Source: Rostratula benghalensis
Lineage: Eukaryota; Chordata; Aves; Charadriiformes; Rostratulidae
Direction: 5' to 3'
Assembly (NCBI GenBank): GCA_013399305.1
Contig: VXAI01000020.1
Coordinates: 3,938,545-4,002,544, forward strand
Length of the DNA: 64,000 bases
Below the pieces are notes generated by a model, which saw only the letters and a program-made list of their open reading frames with translations, ran no database searches and was not told the DNA's origin. A program made the position numbers and the translations under genes. Numbering within the stretch: position 1 is the stretch's first letter; each line of letters opens with the position of its first letter. Positions 12,301-23,970 of this stretch are shown one piece after another.

Positions 12301-13654
12301 ATCAGACTAGCTCAGACCATCTGCTCTTTCCCTTTCCACTTGAACAGCATCTTTTACCACAACACTACCCTCAAGGTAAGTCAAATGGCTAAGCACCATA
12401 CATGTGACTCAGAATCAACTGTCAGTGTTAGTGAAAGCCATGTGAACACAGATAACACAGAGATTTTCAGTATGGACAAAAGAATAGTTTGGGTTTTCTT
12501 CTCCTTTTTTCCCATTTAAACAACCAACCCCAACACACCAAGGGGAGTTGTACAATATATTTGCCCCTGAAAAAGGGAAGCTGTGTCGACAGCTTAGGCT
12601 TTTATGATTGACCTGCCCACATTTCAGTCCAAGAAATCTTAAAGAAACTTTGATTCAAACTAATGTTTTTAAATGTAATTTGTAAGAAAAATCCTCCCTA
12701 GGAAAATGGGCACAAAAAACCCAAACTTTCATCTTCTGCACACCTTTCCATTCCTGGTGAGCTCAGCAGGTTTTATTCACCCAGTAAATGCCAGAGCATT
12801 ACCCAGATTTGTAACTTTTCCTGAAATTTGCAGACATCTCAGACATTCTACATGGAAAAGCCAAAGTTAAAAATATAGAGATTGGTGGAGACTAACTGTG
12901 CTGTATGAGAGCAAAGCATCCGAGTACAAGTCCAGCAGAAGCTTCAGGGTGTTCAGAGAATTGTAGTGGTTTTAGGTCTGAATTTTTATAAGAGAGGAGA
13001 GAACCACAATTTATACAACTGCTGCAATAAATGGAACACAACTGCAAAACCCAAATTGCGGACTACTTTATCTTAAACAGGCAACAAATACAGAATGAGT
13101 GTGAACAATGAGAAGAATTGATCTATCTCATATAAGAAAGATTAACAGGGAAGGGTTGAGTCAAACAAAGAACATTCCCAAGAATCAGGGGGTAGACTAA
13201 GAAATCTAGGATCTAACACAGAAAACCGTTGTGGTGAAAAATACAATCACTTTTTCCAGAACAATCATAAGAGAGCAATAAACCTCTTCAATCCCCTGCT
13301 AATTCTCACAGATCTGTTCTCCCTATGGAAACAGAGATATAAAGCCTGCTAATGTTAAGAATATAAAAAAAACCATCAAAAGCAGAAAAGGTCACACCAA
13401 GTTCCAGGAGAAGCTTGAAGCTTGATCTTCATGTTAAAAAAAGAAAAAAAAATCAGCCTAATATTTCCATGGTAGTGACTTATAAAGAAGCTTTTAAAAC
13501 CAGTCTCCAAAATGTAAAAAATGCAATTCAAAGGGTTGTCATTTTTGAAATCAGATTAGAACAGGATTACTCAATTAACAAAGACAAATTAGAAATAGGA
13601 AATGGTACTGCTGGAGCCTGGGGAATAAAAAATATGAACCACATTGGTAAAAGT
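6390..13654. other. Long AT-rich unique stretch without supported genes
   Basis: Seven kilobases without a recognisable gene or dated repeat. Landmarks are an 18-base T run (6857-6874), overlapping short frames on both strands at 7541-7894 with a GTGAGT donor-like site at about 7757, and a purine-rich patch at about 9930-10500. The longest frame here is a 117-codon minus-strand one at 7541-7894, with no domain I recognise. Some purine-rich segments could be worn-out transposons, but no hallmark could be read. Confidence 0.45.
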
Positions 13655-13727
13655 TAAAAAAAAAACAAAACCAAAAAAACCAAACAGAACACAAAAAGAA
13701 AAAAAGGAAGAGATAAAAAACAAAAAG
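13655..13727. repeat. A-rich tract
   Basis: A nearly continuous A-rich tract with interspersed C and G, of AAAAC/AAAAG type. It could be the decayed poly(A) tail of an old retrotransposed copy lying upstream on the plus strand. However, the preceding sequence (about 13030-13650) gives no recognisable parent, and its 80-codon frame matches nothing I know. Confidence 0.6.
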
Positions 13728-16700
13728 TTCTCAGTAGATGTTGACATCAAACATGAAAAAATGTGGGGATTTGGAAAACAATTTCTTAAAGATATGTGGC
13801 CTATAATTTAAACAGCAGAAATTGCACTACATATAGACAGAAAGAAAGAAAAAGCTCATTATCAAAGATTAGCTTTGAAGTATGGGGCTATGACAAAGGT
13901 ACTGTAGTGGATGAAAGCCAGCTGTATTCAAGGCTTAATAATTCAGCATTTCTCTCCAAAGCACTCTCTAAAGTTGTATCAATCAAAACAAAAATGCTTT
14001 TAGAAATAGGGTACATACGCAGAGCAAAAGACCACGAAAGCTGGGAAAACTCCTGTCCAAATCATTTAAACAGAAGCTCTCATTAAATGTTTGCTGAATC
14101 TGTGTAACTAAGCTTATAGGCAGTATAAGATGACAATATATAGTCTTTGTTATTTTATTTTATATTGTTTTTCCTGTAGGAGTAGGAGACGGGTAAGAAA
14201 TAACAGCTTAACATTGAAATGAAAGAACGTAGTCCATAAGGTTGAAGGTTTCACTGAGTTCAGTAGGTCCTGTGGGACCCAACTGCAAGGTAATTAGGGT
14301 GTAAAATTATTACAGTTCACCTGTTTTTTTCATTTTACTGGGAAGAAGAGCATCTTTATTTCTCCTCTAAGGCTCAGAGTGGAAGACCATGGGTGATGAT
14401 GTCCATCAGATTGTCCTGACAAAGTCATGAGGTACTGGGAATCTTGAAGCTGAACTGCAGGCTGCCTCACGCTAATAATTTTCCTTTTCCTAAAAATTTT
14501 TAAAACAAGAACAAAGCACTACTGCTATTCATTCTAGGTTCTATGAAGCTATTGAATAGGAACAAAGAAAAAGGAACTTACTGATGAAGTGCTGTGGATG
14601 ATGAGTATTTCTTAAAATCAGGCTCTTTGGTTTTAGCAAAACTGGTCAACCCAGAATTTTCCACAGTGAAACCCTTTCCTGTCTATCCTGCAACCAGAAG
14701 ACCATACCTTTCTTTCTCTGACCCTCTGTGTTTTTTTTATTCTCAACCAACTTCCTGCTCTTGTATTTTTTTCCTCTTTTCCCATTTTTTTCTGTTCTCT
14801 TCAGTAGTGTTATTCTTGGTGGAGGGCCCATTCAGGCGTCTTCCTACATATACCGTGTTCTGCTGAACACAGCCATTAATAGTGGCAATTTCTTTTGTTT
14901 TCTATCCTCCTCGTGGCAGTGTGGGTAAAATATGACAAGAGTCTTATCAGACAGACTGTTTTTTCTATTTCTCAAAGCATTCAGTAGCATACCGATTTGA
15001 TCACAGAAGCAGAAAAGGATTACTCACATATAGGAAATTCTCTTTTAAAAAAACTGTCCTAAAAGATGCAATTGCAGTTGCCTAGATAAGCTGAAGAGAC
15101 CCCATAATCCTAGTCACAAGGCATTCATCACCCCTTCCCCTCCCATTATTCCTACAACAGGCATTTAATGGAGCAGGTCTGTCACTGGTGTAATAGCCAT
15201 ATGCCCACTTCTATTACCTTGGAAAATCTGTAGCCAGAAAGCTGTAGCCAGTGACAGGATGCTCTGTTCTTACATCAACCTGTTAGCTATTCACAACTAC
15301 TCCCCATCCACATTATCAAATCTATGCCAGTTAACCAAGTGAGGAGGTATTAGGGGGTTTTATACTTCTTGACATAAAGTAATCAGACACTCGTATTTTC
15401 CTAGATATATATCAAGCATACATCAAGCTCTTACAGGATAAAAGAGTGAAAAGATAAAACTTCTTTAGTTTGACAGCATGTTGACAACGGTCCAGATTTC
15501 TATTTGCCAGCATGATGGGAAACAGAACTATACAAGAAAATATTTGAACAAAGGCAGCTGAGGTCAAACCTTGTGATATGTCAAGGTCCTCAAATGTCTT
15601 AGAAATGTAGTTTCTTGCAGCCTGAATAGAAAGAGAATGAGATAAAAAGACATCCTTAAAAAAAAAACGGTTTAATAATAGACTTTTTTTTTTAGTGGAC
15701 CCTTAGTTCAGTTTTCTTTTTAGGAAGTTACTGTCTTACCAGGCCCAGGAGTTGGACTTGCATACAGATAGCTGCTACATAATCTAATACAAGCCAGTTC
15801 TGTGGAGATTTTGACTGAATGTGTTCCAAATTTTCAGAGATTATTGTTTCATAAATCATTTAAAATTATACAAGAAGTATTTTAGCTGTACAAATTGAAA
15901 GTTCTACCAGTTTGTCATTATTTTCCTTCTGTTTATTTAAGTTCCTTTATTAGGTGTTTATTTCCCTTCCCTCTTCTCACTTTCAGTAATTACCACAACA
16001 CTAAGAGCAGATTACAGAGATGTTTACACAGACAGCATACCACCAAGCCCTGTAAACTACCTTCCTGAGCCTTGCAATCAGAGATCTATTACACTTGTTT
16101 AATTAGAGCTGGAAAGTAGGAGATAGACCCTACCTGGAAATCTGGACTGAGTTCTACATCTAAGACCTTGTGCAGACTAAGTGCAGAGCCACTGATGCTC
16201 AGGCTGCCGGCATGCACTACAACAGGCTGATGGAGGAAATACCGCTTACGTGAAAGGATGCAGCCTGCTAACGCGGATCCCCAATATCTTGTCTTTGAGA
16301 AAGACCAGGGTTTTCTGGATTACAGCTTCTGCAGGAATGGAAACAGGGCAGTAGTACCTCTTACTGAGCAGGTACCTACCTCTCTAGAAGGCACAGCTCC
16401 TCATTCTTAAATTCTTTCATTTCTGATTTATGGCAGACTGCCCCTGTTTCCTTCAGTTCTCGGCTGTAACCAGAAAAAAAAAAGGTTCACTCACATGAAT
16501 CAGCCAAGGCCAATGTTTCTACAGTCTCAAACTGAAGATAATATAAAAATAGTGCATTGTACTTTTATTGTAAAGACAAGAAAAAACTAAAACAAAACAA
16601 AACAAAACAAAGCCAAAAATGCTGGATCAAGTGAAGCAAAACAATGCCAGCCCACCTAAGGACAGTCAACTCTCTTCAGCACCTAAAGAGGGTTCAGCAA

Positions 16701-17727
16701 AAAAGATTCTTACAAGTAGGATGGCTCAGCAGCAATGTGAGAAGATGCTTTGCCAGATCGTTACTGTCAGTTGTGGGAGAACAAGTAATTCTGCCTCGAG
16801 TTAAAAATGTGGAGAGTGCTAAGGAATGCCTATGGGTAACTTGGAGCTGCTCAGCATATTGTAGGGATGGATGTTATTGTCTTCAACTACTACAAGTATT
16901 CTCCCTGCCTAATAAGAATGGGTTTTTTTCTAAAGCATATCTGAGCATTGTTTTCAAAGGTAGCGCTGGAGAAGATAGAATTTTTACATCTCATTGTTCA
17001 CTTCCAAACATATAGTTCTGTTTCCTTTTAATACAGGAGTTTAGAAATTTTCATGGATACTTGATCTATATTCAGATGGCCGTGTCTAAATATACTTTAC
17101 ATTATTATTAGCAGATTATTCTCAAGAAAACTGTTTGGTTTACATTTTAAAGAAATTGCTAATTTTGTTGGAATGTTTGGCCATCTAATATATGCAACAG
17201 GCAAACTTGCTTTGATAGCCTAGCCTTTTGAGGGGAATATGTAGTGAAGTCCCTATATGTAAATCCACTTGCAGAACCAGTATTAGCTGTCACACCTCCT
17301 GAAGCGGTTGTGATGACTGGTGATGGAAGACAATGGGTAAAAGTCTGAGCCACTTTTCTCACCCTCATTAAACTTTCTCTTGAGCAGCATGTGGCACTGC
17401 AGGTAATGAGTTCCATCTGTGTGTCACCAGTCTCACCTACAGAGAAAAAACATTCAGATGTTGGAGGCAAAAACTGACTTCAGAGAAGCCAAAGTTTTCA
17501 GCTAAAAATAAACCTTTACTTTCAGAGTTCTGCAGAACTCCCAGATTACTGTTACCAATTACTGTTCTGTGTTTGATACTCAGAAAATGTGTTTAGAAAA
17601 AATGTTATCAGGTGATCTAGTGAATTGGTGAAAATAAATACTGACAATTAACAATCAGCAATAGTTTTCTTCATCCGTTGAATTCTTGAAATTATGAGTT
17701 CAGTCAATTGAAAAGTAGCAAGTTACC
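13728..17727. other. AT-rich sequence without supported genes
   Basis: Short frames occur (for example 96 codons on plus at 13796-14086, 123 codons on plus at 16644-17015, 103 codons on minus at 17159-17470). They lack recognisable motifs and are contradicted by frames on the other strand or neighbouring frames. The segment around 16140-16400 is somewhat GC-richer. A short AAAAC repeat is listed separately. Confidence 0.45.
16589..16611. repeat. (AAAAC)n short pentanucleotide repeat
   Basis: Four or more consecutive AAAAC units follow an A-rich lead-in. Such tracts often mark old retrotransposon tails but also arise by slippage. Confidence 0.85.
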
Positions 17728-17931
17728 TCAAACTGGCAATATTTTTTTATGGCCAGTGTTTAATATTGTAATGAAGAAAGTATATAACAGTCAACCTTAG
17801 TTATTAACCTTAGATGAATTGCAGACACTAGTGTAAAGGTAATCCTATAGTAACCCAGCTGCCAAACTGGCAAAAATTAACTGTTTGGCAAAGTTAATAC
17901 GTCTAGTTATTAGGAACTGCAATTCCTAATA
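17728..17931. other. Cluster of short dyads and a repeated TGGCA-type word
   Basis: The 11-mer CAAACTGGCAA occurs exactly twice, at 17729-17739 and 17863-17873. The second copy sits inside a dyad formed by TGCCAAAC (17860-17867) and GTTTGGCA (17883-17890). A second perfect dyad, TATTAGGAA and TTCCTAATA around a six-base centre, follows at 17908-17931. TGCCAAA/TTTGGCA words resemble nuclear factor I half-sites. A cis-regulatory role is inference only. Confidence 0.35.
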
Positions 17932-20590
17932 GCACTATGCATTAGCTCTAGTGCAGTAGAATCATCTGAAAATGCTGGAAAAGTATGACCACCTTTCATA
18001 AGTCAGCATTTCTGCTATGGACCGTTATATCCTTCCATAAGAGTTGAAGACAACTGCAGTGTTGATCAAACTGCAACGTTGAAGGGGCATCAACTGCCCC
18101 TTCATATGATGTAAAACACAAACCTTCATAACACAGTAGTAAATCTATGCAACACATATAGCAATATGGTTTCCCTGCCATTTACTATTGGTTTTCCTAA
18201 TTTTTCAAGGTAACACAGAATTTGATCTCAGATGCAGACTTCCAATGAAATTTGCCTAAATCTAGTAAAGTATGGATTGAAACAAAATTTTAATTTGCAC
18301 AATTCAATTTTATTGTGTCCTGTTGATACAAAGTGTATTTAAAGCCTGTTGTGCAGACCTTAATTTTTTTCCCAGTGTGCAGTTGGAAAAGAGTAGGCTA
18401 AGTAACACATTCTTTTAAGTTTTTGGACACATAGGAACACATACCAGGAGCTTGTCTGTTCCAGGCACGTTTCACTCCTCTTGTTCCAGCAGAGCTTTCA
18501 TTGTCTTGAAACTGAAATGTGGACTAAGGACTAGAACTGTATCTTGAGTGGTGGAATAACGTATGCCGCTTTCCCTGACGTTTCAACAGCTTTAGGTGTA
18601 TATATTTTGATGACCTCCAGTATCACAAGGCTATATTTTTCTTTATTACTGTTTTCTTACCAGGATTTTCTCACTGGTAACTTTTGATCAAGCTTGCATA
18701 ATATAATTGTCATGCATTATAAACTGTACCAAAGATTCTGTTAGCTTTCATTTACAGAAGCCCCATTTTTCATGTCCAACGAGCTTTGAGATCTTTATGA
18801 GATAATCAAGTAGTCATCAAAACTTTTCATGTTACACCTATTGCTGCAGGAGAGTCCATAAATTCAGTTCCCTGATCAATAATGACTGAATTCAGTATTT
18901 CTTTAGCTTATTTCAGCAAGGTACTTATTTAGGTAGCTTTGGCGGAACCCTGTAAGTCAGTGAATGTAGAAGTAGATTTCCAGTTATTTAAATACATAAT
19001 CGTACCAGCCTAGTTATAAATTTTAATAACATCTGCTTTAAGGGGATAATATCTCACAGCAGTCTTTGGTACACATAGTGTTTAGATGTTGCTATAGAGA
19101 GCTCTTGAATTACTTATTTCCACAGCCCAAGTAATTGGCTTAGAAATTGTGGGGTTTGCTATCTCTTACCATGACAATAATACTTACAACATAGCCAATC
19201 ACGTCCTTTGCCTACAAAAATGAATGTGTATCACCTGCTGTGTCGGCATATCTCTAACAGCAAACAAAATAGCTAAACCTAACTTGTATAAATTATGTCT
19301 TACTTTAGCTACAAATATCATCTATAGACACAATGCCTTTATTTAACCTGAAGTAATTGACTGCACATCTTTCCTGGAAAGATGTGTTATAATTTCAAGT
19401 TCTTCAATTACTATAAAACATTCTCTTTAAAGATCTTACACTGAAAGATATGACATTTTTCAGAAATGTTTGAGCAAGAAATATCTTTTCTTGTGTCTTC
19501 TTTTATCATAGTCAGTGCATCTCTGCTTATCAGCATTGAAACACAGAGCTTAAAAACACATACACGCAGATAACATTTCCTTCACTTATTTCCTCTGTTG
19601 ATAAGCAAAGAAAGCAATTTTAATCGGGTTTAGATAGATATTGGAAAGGCCAAAAAGAGCTGATGAAAACAAAACCTTGTTTGTATGTAATATGACCATG
19701 AAAATGGCGCTGCCAAGATACTCTCATGAATACGGACAGCTACACCAGGGTCTAAGACTGTCTTTTTTTTTTTTTTTTTTTTTTTTTTTCCCCTAGTTGT
19801 TCAGTTTGGAGTTTCTATTTTTTAGAAAAGGATATCCCAGTATTGAAAGAATATAGGTCAAATCAGACAGGTACAGCCTTTAAAACCTCAAGTTTGCACA
19901 TGCTAAGTAGACACCTCATAGAGACTATTAGAAGTTAGAAAGTCTCATTTTATTAGAACATTTGAATAACTTTTAAATCCTAGAATGATCAAACACACCT
20001 TGTTGATATCTTATCAAGTCCCTACTTTTAGTGAATTTATTTTTTGCTAGATTTCTACCTCTTGGATGGAAATCTTTTCCCATCCAGGTTCATCTCAGAT
20101 CTGAATTTTCAACAAACTTCAGGCACAATACCTCATTCTTCTCTGAGAGTGGAACTGAAGAAAGTCAGGAGTCTTCATAGCTTAAATTATTTCTAATCAT
20201 TTTTCCACAGAGAAGACTGAATAGAACCGTGTTCTGGATCAAAAGAGGCTGAAATTTGGCTATATTTTAGTACAGTATATTATGATCTACCTCAAAGGTA
20301 CAAATTTACACTTTGAATACAGCCACTGTAAGTTTGTTACAGGCTTGTAGCTAAAACCTCCAAAAATTCCACAGTGAGAGAGCACTAATTTTGTACAAAT
20401 TAGGCTTGCTTTGATTCTTCAATTGTCGTATCTATTTTACCAATATTATCTATCTCTTTATTCTGGAATATTTTTGCAATGTTTACCTCAAAACACTGTA
20501 TAAGAATATGAGTGCATTTTTTTATTGCTAGCTCTGTCCATTGCAAAACAAACCTAATAATATGAACAGAAATGTCTCAAAAATACCTCA
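17932..20590. other. AT-rich sequence with a long T run
   Basis: No gene-like frame. A run of 27 T residues lies at 19763-19789 and could be the poly(A) tail of a minus-strand retrotransposed copy, but the sequence downstream of it shows no recognisable parent. The rest looks like unique intergenic or intronic DNA. Confidence 0.5.
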
Positions 20591-20611
20591 GTGTGTGTGT
20601 GTGTGTGTGTT
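20591..20611. repeat. (GT)n dinucleotide microsatellite
   Basis: Ten uninterrupted GT units, followed by one extra T. A common vertebrate microsatellite of short length. Confidence 0.95.
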
Positions 20612-23600
20612 GAGACCAGGCCACTTGTGATTTTCTGCATTTCAAGCTGACCATTAGCTGGGCCCAATAGTTACTAGCACAATATAAAAAGTGTTAGAGT
20701 AATAATAATGCAACATGTAGTTTATGTATAAACAATTTTTAAAAAAATTCCTTTATTGACCAGTCCAACTTAATTTTCATTAATACTTGATTAGTGCATA
20801 TTTTTGCTGAATAATATCTTACACAAAAAATATTCTGTTGTGTTTTTTGGGTTTTTTTTTTTTTTTACTTTTGAGAGCATTTCACTGGCATCTTTCCCTT
20901 CCACATCAGTGTTTCAGGACATTGATGGAAGTCATCATATATGAAACCAGATTTCTCTGTTCAAAAATCTTTGAAAGTGCTACATTTACACTTTTGTGTT
21001 TGATAACATACCTATGTCATACTGACTAATCATATCCTTTTTTTAGTAAAAAACAGACATTAACTGTCTATTTATTTTTAATATTAGCTCACACTGTGCT
21101 CAGCCCACCCCCTATTAAAAGACATGAAATATGTTTAAGTAATAAAAATATCAAAAATATTTCAAAGACTCTCAATACTATGTTTTTGGGGTTTGGTTTG
21201 GTTTGGTTTTTTTTCCTAATTTAATTGCTTAAATGATTGGTAGTGCAATTATTTATGTGAATCAAGACTATTTGCAAGAATTTTTAACAGACAAAGTTTA
21301 GAATAGATTTTGTTACTGACATAAGAGAATGCTGTGCTAGAATAACATATTCATCAATGATGACTCATGTTCATTCTTTTGGCTTGGTTAAATTATGCTA
21401 GGATCTTTTAAACTGTGATTTTTCTAAATTTCTGTGTAATCCCTTTCAATTCTCTTTGATAATGGTCTGTAAAAATAAGATATCTAATATGCTCGAGTGA
21501 AAAAAAATTAAATGCACTAGTGACTAGGCTGTCATCCATAGACTAGTAACTGCAGAATATGAAATAAATATGGAATAGACAGGGGTAAGATGATGCTTTC
21601 TGCTAGACGTATAGTATGAATACAAGTTATTTATAACTATATAAATAATCTTATATAAAGGTGTGAATACTGTAAAGGTATACTTTCTCTGAAGTGAAAA
21701 GAAAAACTGTCAGAAAGCTGGAAAACATTCAGAAGGTGTGAAAAAATATTTTTTGAAAAAATATAAACATGCTTTATGTCAAGCTATCTGCACTAAAGAA
21801 ACACAGTAGAGCTGCACGCATTTACATTGAAAAGAGAATTGATACAAAATTTTGTTCTCTTGGCTAGGATAGAATTAACCATTTTTAAAAAAAAAATCAG
21901 TTTATATAAATCCCAGCAGACATATTTCTTTAAAATTGGACAAAATTCTTTGAAATAGGATATGCAGTAACTAATGTGCTTGAATGTGTCTGATTTGTTA
22001 GCAGAGGTAGTGTATAATTGGACATATGCAGGTACCTGACTTGCACAAGAAATATGCAGTCTCCCTGAATGTGTGATTTAAATACAGTGATCTGAGCCAA
22101 TTTCATTTATACATGTCTTCCTCGTAATGTGAACTGCAGAGTTCCCTGTTTCTGATGTAAGACACAGTGTACATACTTGTTTCTGAAAGGAAAATGTGGC
22201 CCTTTATTACCAGTACACCATCATAAATCAAATATGTGGAAGGAAATTATCAGGTGTTCTAGAAATATATATTGCTGGCTGTTAATCATTTTTATTTTAC
22301 AAATAACTATTGAGCTTTTTTTTAAAATGAGTATATACAAATTTTTAAGATATTTCAGTTTTTACTGTTAGGAGTAGAAGCTAAGGAAAGAAAAAAGGAT
22401 TTCTCTTCTACGATTTTCTTTATTTCCCCAAAATGTGTGTTACATCTTGATGTCCTGAATATAATAAGAATTTAAATACTGAGGCAGTTTTATTGTTCAG
22501 TATCTTCTTCTAACTCACCCCTCCTCCTATATTACCTAACTTCCAGGTTCAAAGCACAGCTGCTTTTCTGAGGGTTGTACAAGCAATTGATTTCTCAGTT
22601 CACAGACTATGGCAAGTTGTCCCAACAGGAGTGGCAGTGGTTGTTTGGAAATATGCATTCAGGCTTGCTCAAGATGAAAGAGGAGGATCCCATCCAAGAT
22701 CCGTCTTTGGACTTTATTGTCTTTATTTATTTGTTTCTGTAACATTTCTGGTCATGTCCAATCAAGTACACTGTCTGAGTTGTCTCATAGTAGTATTTAC
22801 ACACTTAATTTCAAATCTTAATAGATGCATTGGTTTAAAAGTTTGAATTCTTAAAAGAATTTTGCAGATTATAGTGAAGGCTGCAAAACTGACAGTATTG
22901 TTTTGTTTCTGTTTTGCATCTGTCCACTTTAGAACACATCTCAGGGGCACTAGCACGTTGGTTCTCACTTCCATACCAAATGCTGCCAAGTTCTGGGAAG
23001 CTAGGTCTGGAATACTGATTCAGGCTAGTGTGGCAGCTTTATTTAAATTAAACTATATTTAAGCTGCATCGCATCTCAGAGCATGACTCAAAAGAATTTA
23101 TAAATAGATAAGAAAATGAGGCTCAACCATCCCCATCTAGCTAGTGTGATACAACATGGAAATAATATGAAAAGCAATAAAGCAGAACACTTATATTGTC
23201 AACTTCAATTCTATTCTGAAAAATTTCCAGATTTTACAAAGCATAAATTCACAGCTTCCATGTAGAAGTTTGTTGTGGGTTTTTTTTTGTGTGAATGTAA
23301 TATGTCCTTATAATACAAGGAAAGCTTATGATCTGCCTTTACACTATGAATAGCAGGTAGAATAACTTATCTTAAACCCATTTGTGCTCCCTTGCAATAC
23401 AGAGAGCCATTGCTGAGGTTCAGAAAAGAATAGGGAATATTGTAAGACATTTGGCAGTCTTTAATAGCAAAATAGTTTATCAGGAGCCTATGTCTCTTGT
23501 CTCTAAGACATGCTCAGATTCCATGTCTGTCAACTTCAGAAGGCAAAAGGGATGCGGAGGAAAATCATATACTTTCTTGGGAACCCTGAACATACAATTT

Positions 23601-23772
23601 AACGAGGTGTGTCATATTTCTGATATTAACTCTGGTCAACTAAACGTAAGGGCTCTGCCCATGTCTCTTCTGTTTCTTTTCTCACTCACTTGCTCTATGA
23701 GATGAAGCACCTACAGGATAATACCTTGACTTTGTCCAAAACCTGGGAAAAAGTACAGATCTGATGTAATTA
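20612..23772. other. AT-rich unique sequence
   Basis: No supported gene or repeat family. It contains a 15-base T run (20852-20866), a short TTTGG repeat at about 21193-21212, and an AT-rich dyad with 9-bp arms at 21627-21648. The 107-codon plus-strand frame at 23382-23705 has no recognisable domain. Confidence 0.5.
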
Positions 23773-23970
23773 CAGATAGACAGAGATGATATAGGTATAA
23801 ATTAGATTATATATAGATATAGATGATACAGATATAGATATAGATAGATACAGATATATAGATAGAGATAGAGATATATGATATATATGATATATATAGA
23901 TGTTAGATTAGATATAGATATAGACATAGATGTTAGAGATGAGGTAGAGATGATAGAGATACAGATATCA
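23773..23970. repeat. Degenerate GATA/GATATA-rich simple repeat
   Basis: About 200 bases built from GATA, GATATA, GATACA and GAGATA variants without a fixed period, plus a central ATATATGAT patch. It reads as an old, interrupted microsatellite that has expanded locally more than once. It supports long low-complexity frames on both strands that should be ignored. Confidence 0.9.

Noticed and set aside
13415..14086. Two plus-strand frames flanking an A-rich tract, considered as a processed pseudogene
   Set aside because: The A-rich tract could be a tail, but the upstream peptide matches no known protein and no target duplication was seen.
17159..17470. 103-codon minus-strand frame with a phrase ATGGAACTCATTACCTGCAG resembling a LINE 3' region
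   Set aside because: Similarity is limited to one short phrase and does not continue in order, so I could not support a LINE call.
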